Positions 48,301-58,638 are shown, numbered from the stretch's first letter. The stretch is 64,000 bases of DNA from Alphaproteobacteria bacterium (GCA_021774435.1 JAJFJB010000249.1:1-64000), one strand, 5' to 3'. Translations and numbers: made by a program. The notes: a model not told the origin generated them from the letters alone.

Positions 48301-49641
48301 ATGACCGGCGTGAGCGGTGCGGTTGAGCAGTTTATCGAGCACGCCCTGTCCGGTCGCCTTGAAGCGGCGCGTGAGATGTTGGTCGTCGATCCCGCTCTCA
48401 CTTCACGCGATATTTTCGCTGCTGCCGCTTATGGTGACGCGGAAGCGATACAGCAGCACTTGGATAATGCGGCGGAGAGCGGTGGGCCACGCAACTGGCC
48501 ACCGCTTCTTTTTCTTTGTTATTCCGGTTTTCAGCGTTTCGATGCCGGACGGCAGGACCAATTTATGGCGTCAGCTCGGATTTTGCTGAAAGCGGGTGCC
48601 GATCCCAATGCACAATTTCTGGCCAATGGTGACCCAGATCACCCGCAATCGGCGCTGTATGGTGCCTGCGGGTATGGAAACAACCCAGCGCTCACGCGGT
48701 TACTTCTCGACGCCGGGGCGGACCCCAACGAAGGTGCCTCGGTGCTGGGGTCGGAAGCCTTGTATCACGCCGCCGAATTGCCAGACCTGGAATGCCTGGC
48801 CTTGATGCTCGCTGCCAAACCAGACCCCGATAAGGTTTCCTATTGTTTGGCGCGCAAACTTGATTTTGAGGACATTGAAGGCACTCGGCTATTCCTGGCG
48901 CACGGTGCGGACCCTAACTTCGTCTCACCCTTTGGCGATCGGATGACACGAGTACATCATGCGATTCAGCGCGGCCGCGGTTCTGACACGATAGCACTGC
49001 TCCTCGACCATGGCGGCGATATCAGCATGAAGACGGAAGCTGGGCATACGCCCTATGCGCTTGCCGTTCGATATGGCCGACCCGGTACCGCTATTCTCCT
49101 GCGTGGTCGCGGGGCAAGAGAAGATGAACTTTCGCCAATGGACAGATTTATCGGCGCCTGTGCGCTTGGCGATCAAGAGACTGCAAAATCGTTGCGCCGA
49201 AAACTGACAATCGATATCGGCGCGGACGAGTATCAAGTGTTTACGTCATTAGCAGGCGAGGACAACGCAATTGCTGTTCGGACGATGCTGCAAATGGGAT
49301 TCGATCCCGATGAAACATTTGGAATTGGGCCTGCGCTGCACCATGCCGCCTGGACAGGCGCAGCGGAAACAGTTGCGGTGCTTCTGGCGCACGGGCCAAA
49401 CCTCGAATCGATCAACGCGTTTGGCGGCACGCCCTTGGACATTACGATGTTTGGCGCGGGGCATTGCCACGACCGGCACGGTGGCATGATCGCTTCGGGT
49501 CGGCCGCAGGACGTCCGCCACGGCGACTACCCACAGGTTGTTAAAACCCTGCTCGACGCCGGCGCGAATGCTGACGCGACAAACGAATATCCCTGCGGCG
49601 TCCCGGAGATTGACCGTCTTCTAAAGAAACACCAAAGTTAG
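48301..49641 (+). CDS. Ankyrin repeat protein
   Basis: Repeats such as ARILLKAGADPNAQ, LTRLLLDAGADPNEG, GTRLFLAHGADPNFV, VVKTLLDAGANADAT; start 48301 (MTGVSGAVEQF) preferred over 48265, which overlaps phaB. Confidence 0.9.
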   Translation: MTGVSGAVEQFIEHALSGRLEAAREMLVVDPALTSRDIFAAAAYGDAEAIQQHLDNAAESGGPRNWPPLLFLCYSGFQRFDAGRQDQFMASARILLKAGADPNAQFLANGDPDHPQSALYGACGYGNNPALTRLLLDAGADPNEGASVLGSEALYHAAELPDLECLALMLAAKPDPDKVSYCLARKLDFEDIEGTRLFLAHGADPNFVSPFGDRMTRVHHAIQRGRGSDTIALLLDHGGDISMKTEAGHTPYALAVRYGRPGTAILLRGRGAREDELSPMDRFIGACALGDQETAKSLRRKLTIDIGADEYQVFTSLAGEDNAIAVRTMLQMGFDPDETFGIGPALHHAAWTGAAETVAVLLAHGPNLESINAFGGTPLDITMFGAGHCHDRHGGMIASGRPQDVRHGDYPQVVKTLLDAGANADATNEYPCGVPEIDRLLKKHQS

Positions 49642-50450
49642 CCAACCCGGCAGCTTGAGCCGCCGTCTACCGGGAGTGTTACGCCGGTAATGAAACCGGC
49701 TTCATCGGAGGCCAGGAACAAAGCCGCATGGGCGACATCCCAGCCGGTGCCCATTTTCCCTTTCAGAGGGACCTTGGCATCCCGTTCGGCGGCAATTTCC
49801 TCACGCGGCCGGTCGAATGCGGCTGCGCGACGGTCGACGGCCATTGGTGTATCCATCAGGCCGGGCAAAATAACATTCGCACGGATGCCGTGTTTCGCAT
49901 TCTGAATGGCGAGTTGTTCGGTGAGTGAAATCATGGCGGACTTCGTCGCCTTATAAGTCACCCAGGGATAATTCGACCATGCGGCCATCGAAGAGATATT
50001 CACAATAGCGCCACTTTCCTGGGCGCGCATCACGGGCAGGGTGTATTTGCATGCGAATACAAGACTGCGCAGATTGACAGCGACGATTTTGTCGAAGGCC
50101 TCGCCGGTGATTTCCGTGAAGGGGGCGTCTCCGCCTTCGACGCTGATTCCGACATTGTTGTGCAAGACGTCAATTCGGCCCCATCGTTCGACGCAGGCGT
50201 CGACCATAGACTTCATATCCGATTCGACGGTCACGTCAGCGGCGTGTGCGGCGGCCTCGCCGCCTTCTTTGCGAATTAGTTCGGCGGTTTCTTCTGCCGA
50301 ATCCAAATGACGGTCAACCGAAAGAATCTTGGCCCCTTCGCGTGCGAAGAGCATGGCTGTCGCGCGGCCATTGCCGATAGCCGGCGTCGGGCCGGGGCTT
50401 TGTCCCGCGCCAACAATGATTGCGACTTTATCCTGTAGCCGGTTTCCCAT
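49638..50450 (-). CDS. SDR family oxidoreductase
   Basis: AIIVGAGQSPGPTPAIGNGRATAMLFAREGAKILSVDR; GAIVNISSMAAWSNYPWVTYKATKSAMISLTEQLA. Confidence 0.92.
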   Translation of the reverse strand: MGNRLQDKVAIIVGAGQSPGPTPAIGNGRATAMLFAREGAKILSVDRHLDSAEETAELIRKEGGEAAAHAADVTVESDMKSMVDACVERWGRIDVLHNNVGISVEGGDAPFTEITGEAFDKIVAVNLRSLVFACKYTLPVMRAQESGAIVNISSMAAWSNYPWVTYKATKSAMISLTEQLAIQNAKHGIRANVILPGLMDTPMAVDRRAAAFDRPREEIAAERDAKVPLKGKMGTGWDVAHAALFLASDEAGFITGVTLPVDGGSSCRVG

Positions 50451-50461
50451 GATGTGTTCCT

Positions 50462-51013
50462 TTAGTCCTTCGGTAAGGGGTGGGCATCGAGCTCCGGCTG
50501 ATACTCCGGTTCGACGTCGATTTCGAGAGCGCCCAGCAATCTGACAACGCCGTTATAAAATGCGATGATCATAACGAGGTCGACGATATGCGCTTCGCTC
50601 AGATGGGTGCGCAGCACCTCGTAGGTCGCGTCGGTGAAGTTCAGCTGTTTTGTCATTTCCCGCGCGCCGCGAAGCACGGCACGATCAAGTTCGGGAAGAC
50701 TGCTGTCTTGCCCGGCCGACTCGTTCTCGATTGCGGTAACGTCGTCATCCGTGACGCCAAAATCACGCCCGATCTTGAGATGATGGCTGTATTCATAGGG
50801 ACTTTTCGTCAGATAGCCGACCTGGAGGATCGCCATTTCCCGCAAGCGCGGGTCCAGCGTACTGCCAAAACGGATATAGTTTCCCATGCCACTAAACTTT
50901 CGGGCTGCTTCGGGGCTATGCGCGATAATCCGGTTCAGGCTGATAGGCCGCTTCAGGAGATCGCGATCTGTATCCGCAAGGTCCTCCGGATCGAGATAGG
51001 GAAGTCGCGCCAT
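50462..51013 (-). CDS. Carboxymuconolactone decarboxylase (AhpD-like) family
   Basis: LDPRLREMAILQVGYLTKSPYEYSHHLKIGRDFGVTDDDV (ExxxHH-type signature). Confidence 0.9.
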   Translation of the reverse strand: MARLPYLDPEDLADTDRDLLKRPISLNRIIAHSPEAARKFSGMGNYIRFGSTLDPRLREMAILQVGYLTKSPYEYSHHLKIGRDFGVTDDDVTAIENESAGQDSSLPELDRAVLRGAREMTKQLNFTDATYEVLRTHLSEAHIVDLVMIIAFYNGVVRLLGALEIDVEPEYQPELDAHPLPKD

Positions 51014-52023
51014 TAGCCGGCCTCCGTCGGGCGGCCAAGGATGGCATATTGTGGATCGTTGTACCCTGGTGTTGAAGGGTGGCCGGAGACGACCATGCCG
51101 TCGACGAGTGCTTCATCCTCCGCCGTAAAAGTCAGTTTCTCGGCGGCGATATAGGATTTCCACTGCGCCAACGTGCGTGGGCCCGCCAGCGCACTGGTCA
51201 CGATGGCATTGTTCAGGACCCACTGGAACGCAAAGGCTGCGGCGGTCATGCCGTGAGATTCGGCGTGTTTGCGAATTTTCTGTGCCATACGCAGCGATTC
51301 CGGCCGGAACTCGGTTTCCATAATGCGCCGATCATCGCGCCCGGCGCGCGTGCCCTTGCCGGGTGCTGTCTTGGGATCGTATTTGCCCGTCAGAACGCCG
51401 CGAGCCAGTGGCGAATAGGGTACCACGCCGATGCCATGATGCGCGCACGCCGGGAGAATTTCCGTTTCCGGCATGCGGTTCATGGCGTTGTAGTAAGGCT
51501 GGCTTGCGGCCGGTCGGGGAACGCCGAGTTTATCCGCAACGTGGACGGCTTCGACATGCCGCCAGCCGCGATAGTTTGACAAACCCCAATAGCGGATTTT
51601 GCCGGCCTGAATCATGTCGCCGATCGCACCGATGGTTTCCTCAAGCGGTTTTTCTTCTTCGTCCTTATGCAGGTAGTAGAGATCAATGTAGTCGGTGTTG
51701 AGCCGCTTCAGGCTGTCGTCGAGAAACTTCATCAGCGCCTTACGGCTGATACCCCGGTCATAAATGCCGGGCCCGACATTGGCCGCGCCTTTGGTAGCCA
51801 ACACCCATTCGTCGCGGTCGCGGGCGATCAGTTTGCCGACCATGGTTTCGGAAGCGCCCTTGTTGTAACCGTTAGCCGTGTCGATGAAATTGACGCCGGC
51901 ATCGCGTGCCGATTTCATAATGGTGTTTGCCGTTTTCTGGTCTGTTGGCCCGCCGAACATCATAGTGCCCAGGCAGACGCGTGAGACATTGAGACCGGTG
52001 CGGCCGAGATTGCGGAATTCCAT
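51013..52023 (-). CDS. Aldo/keto reductase
   Basis: MEFRNLGRTGLNVSRVCLGTMMFGG..., FIDTANGYNKGASETMVGKLI. Confidence 0.93.
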   Translation of the reverse strand: MEFRNLGRTGLNVSRVCLGTMMFGGPTDQKTANTIMKSARDAGVNFIDTANGYNKGASETMVGKLIARDRDEWVLATKGAANVGPGIYDRGISRKALMKFLDDSLKRLNTDYIDLYYLHKDEEEKPLEETIGAIGDMIQAGKIRYWGLSNYRGWRHVEAVHVADKLGVPRPAASQPYYNAMNRMPETEILPACAHHGIGVVPYSPLARGVLTGKYDPKTAPGKGTRAGRDDRRIMETEFRPESLRMAQKIRKHAESHGMTAAAFAFQWVLNNAIVTSALAGPRTLAQWKSYIAAEKLTFTAEDEALVDGMVVSGHPSTPGYNDPQYAILGRPTEAG

Positions 52024-52041
52024 TCTATGTCCTTGAGATTG

Positions 52042-53052
52042 TCAGCCAGTCAACGGTTTGCGGCCGAGTGGCGGATAGCTAGGGTGGATATAGCCCGGTG
52101 TTGATGGGTGTCCCGGAGGAACAAGACTGTTCAGAAAGGCCTCGTCTTCGGCAGTAAACTGGTGGTCCAGCGCATCGAGATAGCCTTGCCAATGCGCGAC
52201 GGTCCGCGGCCCAGTGACGATACTCGTGACAAGCCGGTTGTTGAGCAGCCAGAGAACGGCAAAATGGGCGGTCGTCATGCCGCGGGCTTCGGCGTGTGCC
52301 TTGATCTTTTGCGCGATCTGCAAAGATTCGGGACGGTAATCATTGTCGAGCATGCGCTTATTGCCGCGTGCCGCGCGTGACCCTTTCGGCGGTGGCTGGT
52401 CGGGAAGGTATTTTCCCGTCAGTACGCCTCGCGACAGGGGGGCGTAAGGTGCAATGCCAAACCCGTAGAATTCGGCTGCCGGCAGATGATCATATTCGAT
52501 CATTCGGTTGAGGGCGTTGTAATAGGGTTGATTGATGACGGGGCGTGGCACGTTGAGAGAGTCAGAGACTCGCATGACCTCGCCGATCATCCACCCCGGA
52601 AAATTTGAGAACCCCCAATAGCGTGTTTTCCCGGCACGAATGACGTCGCCGACCACGCCGATGCTTTCTTCCAAGGGGACGTCGTAATCCACGCAGTGCA
52701 GGTACCAGATATCGAGATAGTCAGTTTGCAGACGGTCCAGGCTGGCGTCGATGGCGCGCATCATCCACTTGCGCGAAAGCCCTTCGTGATGCTCAAGCGG
52801 GCCGCCGCGATGACCCACTTTGGATGCCAGCACCCATTGATCCCGGTCGCGTTTAATCAGCTTGCCGACTTCGCGCTCGGATTCGCCCAGCACATACATA
52901 TCGGCGGTATCGATGAAGTTCACACCGGCATCGCGCGCCATGGCAACGATGCGCCGTGCTGTTGCCGTGCTCGCTTCTTCGCCGAACATCAGCGCGCCAA
53001 GGCAAAGCGGTGACACCTGTAGGCCACTCGTGCCGACTTGTCTGTATTGCAT
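52042..53052 (-). CDS. Aldo/keto reductase (paralogue of neighbouring gene)
   Basis: MQYRQVGTSGLQVSPLCLGALMFGEEAS..., FIDTADMYVLGESEREVGKLI; start at 53052 (MQYRQ) preferred to 53070. Confidence 0.92.
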   Translation of the reverse strand: MQYRQVGTSGLQVSPLCLGALMFGEEASTATARRIVAMARDAGVNFIDTADMYVLGESEREVGKLIKRDRDQWVLASKVGHRGGPLEHHEGLSRKWMMRAIDASLDRLQTDYLDIWYLHCVDYDVPLEESIGVVGDVIRAGKTRYWGFSNFPGWMIGEVMRVSDSLNVPRPVINQPYYNALNRMIEYDHLPAAEFYGFGIAPYAPLSRGVLTGKYLPDQPPPKGSRAARGNKRMLDNDYRPESLQIAQKIKAHAEARGMTTAHFAVLWLLNNRLVTSIVTGPRTVAHWQGYLDALDHQFTAEDEAFLNSLVPPGHPSTPGYIHPSYPPLGRKPLTG

Positions 53053-53186
53053 GCCGTCCTCCCGTTGCATGCCAGCTTATACCAACGCGCCCCGAAAGGG
53101 ACATGGTCGTTGTGTCTGGTCACGCGTGACCAGACACCGATATACTCGCCTCCAAATCCGGTCTTTCCATAAGGAGTGTGTAAGCC

Positions 53187-53570
53187 ATGGGCGTTATCGG
53201 CATCGAAGAAATTTTTTTGAAGGTCAAGGATATGCAAAGGGCTATCGACTTCTACAACGGCATTCTTGGCATTCCGATCGACAAGCAGGACGATGAAAAA
53301 ACATACATGCAAATGGAGCGCGGCCATCTCGTCCTGCAGATCGAAAACCATACAGGGTTGCATCAGGGCGGCGGACCGCTGCATTTTGCCATGACCGTGA
53401 CCGAAGAAACCTTCGACGAAATTCTTGCGAAATTCGAAGGGTCGCGGCATTTCACACGAGGTCCATACGGAGAGCGGGGTGAGCGCCGTGCCCTCTTCAT
53501 GATGGACCCGGACGGAAATGAGACCGAAGTGAATACCCGATATCTGTACGGCGTTCCGCAACGCGCATAG
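53187..53570 (+). CDS. VOC (glyoxalase/bleomycin resistance) family protein
   Basis: EEIFLKVKDMQRAIDFYNGILGIP...; FMMDPDGNETEV. Confidence 0.92.
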   Translation: MGVIGIEEIFLKVKDMQRAIDFYNGILGIPIDKQDDEKTYMQMERGHLVLQIENHTGLHQGGGPLHFAMTVTEETFDEILAKFEGSRHFTRGPYGERGERRALFMMDPDGNETEVNTRYLYGVPQRA

Positions 53571-53606
53571 GATTGTGCGGAACGCGCGCGAATAAAAGGA
53601 CAAACA

Positions 53607-54032
53607 ATGTCTCGAGAATATCCCGACCGGCCGATGGTCGGTGTGGGGGTCGTGGTTTGGCGCGGCCCGGAGCTGCTGCTGATTCAGCGAGGTAAGCCGC
53701 CTCGGGCCGGCAGCTGGAGCTTGCCGGGCGGTATGCAGGAGTTGGGCGAAACGGTTCGCGAAACGGCAGCGCGCGAAGTGCGTGAGGAAACGGGTGTCGA
53801 AATTTTGGTGACGCATTTGATCGATGTCGTCGATACCATTACGAAAGACGATGCCGGTCGCGTCCGGTTGCAATATACCCTGGTCGATTTTGCGGCCGAG
53901 TGGCGCGAAGGCGAGGCCGTGGCCGGGTCCGATGCGGCGGGCGTGCAATGGATCCATCCTGACGATTTGGGACCCCTAAATCTGTGGAAGGAGACGTTAC
54001 GCGTCATCGAAATGTCGGCGGCGGCACGGTGA
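53607..54032 (+). CDS. NUDIX hydrolase
   Basis: SWSLPGGMQELGETVRETAAREVREETGVEI Nudix box. Confidence 0.95.
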   Translation: MSREYPDRPMVGVGVVVWRGPELLLIQRGKPPRAGSWSLPGGMQELGETVRETAAREVREETGVEILVTHLIDVVDTITKDDAGRVRLQYTLVDFAAEWREGEAVAGSDAAGVQWIHPDDLGPLNLWKETLRVIEMSAAAR

Positions 54033-54065
54033 ACCGCGCGACGCCGATCGGCTGAAAGGGACGAT

Positions 54066-54728
54066 ATGACGCTGGTAATTTTCGATTGCGATGGTGTGCT
54101 GGTGGATAGCGAAGTTCTGTTCAATCGCATCGCCGCGGAGCAATTTACCGCATGCGGCTACCCGGTTGATACGGAAACCGCGATCGCACGTTTTACCGGA
54201 CTCAGCACACCATCGATGATCGCAATCGTCGAGGCCGAGTCAGGACTGACCATACCGGACGATTTCGCGCAACGATGCCGCGCGCAGGCAAATACGGTTT
54301 TCGATAACGAGTTGCAGGCCATCGACGGCATCGATGAGGTGCTCGGAGGGCACGCACCGCGCCGCTGTGTTGCGTCGTCCTCTTCACCAACGCGGATCCG
54401 GCGGTCGTTAAAATCGACCAATCTTTATCGACATTTTAATGACGAGACGATTTTTAGTGCTGCGATGGTCGAGCGCGGCAAACCGGCACCAGATCTATTT
54501 TTGCACGCTGCAAGTGAAATGGCCGCCGCGCCGGACGAATGCGTGGTTATCGAAGACAGCATGCCAGGTGTTGAAGCGGCCGTTGCCGCCGGTATGACGG
54601 TTTTGGGATTCGTTGGCGCCAGCCACATTCAGGACGGGCATGCGGATCGCCTGCGCGAAAAAGGCGCAACGTCCATATTCAGCGCGATGGCCGACCTCCC
54701 AGACATGCTGCAACGGGCGTTTCGCTAA
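54066..54728 (+). CDS. HAD-IA family hydrolase
   Basis: VIFDCDGVLVDSEVLFN; KPAPDLFLHAASEM; CVVIEDSMPGVEAAVAAGM. Confidence 0.95.
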   Translation: MTLVIFDCDGVLVDSEVLFNRIAAEQFTACGYPVDTETAIARFTGLSTPSMIAIVEAESGLTIPDDFAQRCRAQANTVFDNELQAIDGIDEVLGGHAPRRCVASSSSPTRIRRSLKSTNLYRHFNDETIFSAAMVERGKPAPDLFLHAASEMAAAPDECVVIEDSMPGVEAAVAAGMTVLGFVGASHIQDGHADRLREKGATSIFSAMADLPDMLQRAFR

Positions 54729-54761
54729 CGCCCGCTCTACGCCTAGCGAAATTACACAGAA

Positions 54762-56147
54762 TTACTTCGTGTAATTCTTGGCAATGACGTCGAAGGCCGC
54801 CCGCATCGCCATCGCTTCCCCGCCTTCCGGTTTTCCGGGCTGCGATGCGGAATTCCAGGCCATAATATCGAAATGCGCCCAGGGAATGGTGTCTTCCACG
54901 AAGGACTCCAAGAATAGCGCAGCGGTAATGGAGCCACCTTGCGGGATTTTACCCGTGTTGCTCAAATCGGCAATGTTGGGCTCGATGTATTTTCGGTAAG
55001 GTTGCCACAATGGCATGCGCCAGACCGGGTCGTCGGCGGCCTCACCACACTTCATGAACGCATTGGCGAGGGCATCGTCATTACTGAACATGGCTGGTAG
55101 GCTCGGACCCAACGCGATCCGCGCGGCACCGGTCAATGTTGCGAAATCCAAAATTACGGATGGTTTCTCGGATGCAGCGAGGGCAAGCGCATCGGAGAGT
55201 ACGACACGCCCTTCCGCATCGGTATTGCCGATTTCCACGGTAAGACCCTTGCGCGTTGGAATCACATCCATGGGCCGGTAGGCGTTGCCGGAGACGCTAT
55301 TTTCGACCGCGGGTATCAGGACGCGGAGGCGGACCCGGAGCTTTGCGGCCATGATCATGTGCGCAAGGCCCAGCACGTGTGCCGCGCCGCCCATGTCTTT
55401 CTTCATCAGCAGCATGCCGGCCGGACCTTTGAGGTCGAGACCGCCCGTGTCGAAGCAGACTCCTTTGCCGACGAGCGTCACTTTCGGGTCACTGGTGCGG
55501 CCCCATTTTAAATCGATCAGACGCGGTGCCCGGCTCGAAGCGCGCCCGACGGCATGAATAGCCGGGAAATTTTTCTTCAACAAATCATCGCCGACGATAA
55601 CGCTGCAGTTCGCCTTAAACTGGCGGGCGAGTTTTTTGGTGGCATCGGCCAGCTCTTCTGGTCCCATGTCCGCCGCAGGCGTATTGATCAGATCCCGTGT
55701 GAGGAAAGCGCCATCGACGGCGCCTTCGACCGCTGATTTATCGGCGTTGCTCGGCCATACCAACTCCGCCCGGTCGCCAAGCTTGCCTTTATATCGCGTA
55801 AATTTATACGCCGCGAGACCCCAGCCAAGCGCCAGCTTGTTCGCGGTTGACGCCTTGGGCTCGCGTGCCATTTTGTAGCGTCCGGCGGGAAGTTTGTCGC
55901 CGGCTGCCGCCCACGACCAAATGTCGTCGTCACCGGATACGCCGACGAGTGCGCCAGAAACTGCACCTTTTTTTCCGGTTCCGGGAATAAGTAGGGTAGA
56001 GCCAGGTGCTGCCTCGAAACCGGCGGCGCGGACCCATCCCGTCACGCTGGCCGATTGACGTTTTAGCCAGCTATCGAGACCATCGGCAGTGATCTGAGTC
56101 AGGGATATGGTTCGGGCGTTGGCCCGCGCGGCGAAACAATTTGTCAC
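54762..56147 (-). CDS. Leucyl aminopeptidase family (M17)
   Basis: TLVGKGVCFDTGGLDLKGPAGMLLMKKDMGGAAHVLGLA; NTDAEGRVVLSDALA. Confidence 0.95.
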   Translation of the reverse strand: MTNCFAARANARTISLTQITADGLDSWLKRQSASVTGWVRAAGFEAAPGSTLLIPGTGKKGAVSGALVGVSGDDDIWSWAAAGDKLPAGRYKMAREPKASTANKLALGWGLAAYKFTRYKGKLGDRAELVWPSNADKSAVEGAVDGAFLTRDLINTPAADMGPEELADATKKLARQFKANCSVIVGDDLLKKNFPAIHAVGRASSRAPRLIDLKWGRTSDPKVTLVGKGVCFDTGGLDLKGPAGMLLMKKDMGGAAHVLGLAHMIMAAKLRVRLRVLIPAVENSVSGNAYRPMDVIPTRKGLTVEIGNTDAEGRVVLSDALALAASEKPSVILDFATLTGAARIALGPSLPAMFSNDDALANAFMKCGEAADDPVWRMPLWQPYRKYIEPNIADLSNTGKIPQGGSITAALFLESFVEDTIPWAHFDIMAWNSASQPGKPEGGEAMAMRAAFDVIAKNYTK

Positions 56148-56210
56148 GGAGATCTCCTTAACGGGGTGCAGTTCGATTACTGAGTATCACAATTTCACCG
56201 ATTTGATAAA

Positions 56211-57299
56211 ATGATGCGGATGAACCGTAAACCCCAAGGTGTCTTGCGACGCGGCTGGACGACCGGCGCTTGCGCCGCCGCTGCCGCGCGCGCGGCCTAT
56301 CAAGCCCTGTTGACGGGATCTTTCCCCGATCCGGTATCTATTCGATTGCCGAAGGGAGAAACCCCGTCATTTCCCCTAGCGAACCAAATACTGGAAGAAG
56401 GGGCAGCGTCCGCTGGAATCATCAAAGATGCTGGTGATGATCCGGATGTGACGCATGGCGCGTTGATCATCGCGCGTGTTTGCCACGGCGCAACGGGGGC
56501 GGGAATTACCTTTCACGCGGGCGCAGGCGTTGGCACGGTGACCAAACCGGGCCTGCCGATACCGCCTGGCGAGGCGGCAATCAACCCAAAACCAAGAGCC
56601 TTGATTGCTGAAATGTTGACGGAAGTCGCCACCGCCAACGGTGTCGAGCCAGACGTGGCCGTGATTTTGTCGATTCCCGATGGGGAGCGTATTGCGGCGA
56701 GAACCTGGAATCCTCGCCTTGGCATCGTTGGAGGCCTATCGATCCTCGGCACGACGGGCATCGTTATCCCATACTCCTGCAGTGCGTGGATCCATTCAAT
56801 TCGCCAGGGGATCGACGTCGCGCGAGCGACTGGCGTCGACCATATTGCCGGTGCGACCGGTAAAACCTCCGAGGCGGCTGTGCGCCGCTTCCATGGACTG
56901 GACGATGCCGCAATTATCGATATGGGAGATTTTGCCGGGGGGATGCTGAAATATCTCGACGGGCATCCGGTACCACGACTGACAATTGCCGGGGGTTTCG
57001 CGAAACTGACAAAACTCGCGCAAGGAAACCTCGATCTTCATTCCGCCCGGAGCCAAGTTGATTTTTCAAAACTTGCGGAGATGATCGCGGACCTAGGCGC
57101 CGGGCCAGAGCTTGTTGGTACTGTGCGCAGCGCGAATACGGCGTCCGAGGTCCTGGAACTTTCGGATGCATTCCCTCTTGGGAACAGGATTGCTGCTGAG
57201 GCCCGGGAGTCAGCTTTGGCCCGATTGTCCGGACGGACGGCTTTGGACGTATTAGTTGTCGACAGGCAAGGGGGGACCGTTGGGTATGCGGGGCCCTGA
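56211..57299 (+). CDS. cbiD: Cobalt-precorrin-5B (C1)-methyltransferase CbiD
   Basis: LRRGWTTGACAAAAARAAYQALLTG...; GTVTKPGLPIPPGEAAINPKPR; GGLSILGTTGIV. Confidence 0.93.
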   Translation: MMRMNRKPQGVLRRGWTTGACAAAAARAAYQALLTGSFPDPVSIRLPKGETPSFPLANQILEEGAASAGIIKDAGDDPDVTHGALIIARVCHGATGAGITFHAGAGVGTVTKPGLPIPPGEAAINPKPRALIAEMLTEVATANGVEPDVAVILSIPDGERIAARTWNPRLGIVGGLSILGTTGIVIPYSCSAWIHSIRQGIDVARATGVDHIAGATGKTSEAAVRRFHGLDDAAIIDMGDFAGGMLKYLDGHPVPRLTIAGGFAKLTKLAQGNLDLHSARSQVDFSKLAEMIADLGAGPELVGTVRSANTASEVLELSDAFPLGNRIAAEARESALARLSGRTALDVLVVDRQGGTVGYAGP

Positions 57300-58071
57300 T
57301 CGACCGCATTTGCTAATTTTGGGCGGTACTTCCGAAGCGGCGCGACTCGCGCAAACGCTCTCGGAACGGTTCGGTGCCGCTCTTGTGGTTACGACGTCGC
57401 TTGCGGGCCGAACAAAGAGCCCGGGCCCGCTGTCTGGTGTGACACGCCAGGGTGGTTTCGGTGGCGCAAAGGGGCTTTCGGACTGGATCAGGGAGCATAA
57501 CGTCGACCTGATGGTCGATGCGACTCATCCATTTGCACAGCAAATATCAGCAAACGCCCGGGATGCTTGTGATGCGGAAAGTATTCCAAGGCTGATATTA
57601 TTCAGAAAGCCTTGGCGTGCCACTGATAGGGACAATTGGCTCAACGTCTCGAGTTTTGACACCGCTGCCGCTCTTTTGCGAGATATCGCGAAGCGGGTGT
57701 TCCTAAGTGTGGGGTCGACTCATTTGGATGCATTTGCCGGTTTGCGTTCTGTGCACTTGGTTGTTCGGATGATCGATGAGCCAAAATCGCTCCTGCCGCT
57801 CGCGGATTATTCCGTGATCCTCGAGAAAGGGCCATTCGACGAGTCGGCGGAGCAAGAACTGCTGCGCCGTGAACGGATTGATGTGGTTGTGAGCCGTAAC
57901 AGTGGTGGCGCGGCGACGTTCGCGAAGATAAAGGCTGCGAGGACGTTGAATTTACCCGTCGTAATGGTTACATCGCCAGCACGGGAGGTGGGAGAGTATG
58001 TTGACTCGTTAGAGGGAGCGATGCGATGGATAGCGGGTCGAATGTTGGGTCGAGTGGAAGTAATGCAATGA
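57286..58071 (+). CDS. cobK: Precorrin-6A reductase CobK/CbiJ
   Basis: HLLILGGTSEAARLAQTLSERFG; DLMVDATHPFAQQISANA; VVSRNSGG; start 57286 (MRGPDRPHLLILGG) preferred to 57256. Confidence 0.92.
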   Translation: MRGPDRPHLLILGGTSEAARLAQTLSERFGAALVVTTSLAGRTKSPGPLSGVTRQGGFGGAKGLSDWIREHNVDLMVDATHPFAQQISANARDACDAESIPRLILFRKPWRATDRDNWLNVSSFDTAAALLRDIAKRVFLSVGSTHLDAFAGLRSVHLVVRMIDEPKSLLPLADYSVILEKGPFDESAEQELLRRERIDVVVSRNSGGAATFAKIKAARTLNLPVVMVTSPAREVGEYVDSLEGAMRWIAGRMLGRVEVMQ

Positions 58072-58631
58072 TACTCTGTATCCGGATTTTCGTGATTGGT
58101 CTCGCGCTGGTTATGATGTCGTTCCCGGCCCGCGCACAAATCGATCTCACAAGTAAACACCCCATTATTGACGCGGCTGCAATTGGCAACGCAGACGTTG
58201 TCGAATATTGGCTAAAGCGTGGTGTTCGTGTTGATATTGCGGATGAAAATGGCCGCACGCCGCTTATCTTTGGGGCTTTTAACGGATCGATGGAGATTGT
58301 TGAGCTTACTATTTCGCTTGGTGCTCAGGTTGATCGCCCGGACACAGGCGGTAGTTCCGCTTTGGTTTGGGCGTCCAGTCAAGGTGAGCTTGAAATCGTT
58401 GAACGCCTGATTGAAGCGGAAGCGAATGTAGATTTACAAAATGGTCAAGGTCAGACGTCATTGATGATGGCGGCGGCGGCTGGCTACTACGATATCGTAC
58501 AAGCGCTGCTCGACAATGGAGCAGTGGCGAATGTCTTGGATTATACCGGACGCAGTGCGCTTGATTGGGCGCGAGACGGCCGCGATCGGAGCATCATTAG
58601 GCTTTTGGAGCGCGCTGAGGCTGGTCGCTGA
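58068..58631 (+). CDS. Exported ankyrin repeat protein, ATGA-coupled to cobK
   Basis: ATG 58068 overlaps cobK stop TGA 58069-58071; MILCIRIFVIGLALVMMSFPARAQ signal peptide then ANK repeats (NGRTPLIFGAFNGSMEIVELTISLGAQVDRP, GQTSLMMAAAAGYYDIVQALLDNGA). Confidence 0.88.
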   Translation: MILCIRIFVIGLALVMMSFPARAQIDLTSKHPIIDAAAIGNADVVEYWLKRGVRVDIADENGRTPLIFGAFNGSMEIVELTISLGAQVDRPDTGGSSALVWASSQGELEIVERLIEAEANVDLQNGQGQTSLMMAAAAGYYDIVQALLDNGAVANVLDYTGRSALDWARDGRDRSIIRLLERAEAGR

Positions 58632-58638
58632 ACCGAAT

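Noticed and set aside
52989-53957. 322-aa minus ORF antisense to the VOC and NUDIX genes
   Set aside because: Antisense shadow over two well-supported small genes.
54733-54775. AATTACAC...GTGTAATT inverted repeat near the aminopeptidase stop
   Set aside because: Partly inside the coding sequence (KNYTK stop region); could be a short terminator stem but too weak to call.
56148-56210. Possible cobalamin riboswitch upstream of cbiD
   Set aside because: Only 63 nt between divergent genes; too short, and no B12-box-like sequence recognised. A riboswitch, if any, would be beyond 64000 for the minus-strand cob operon.
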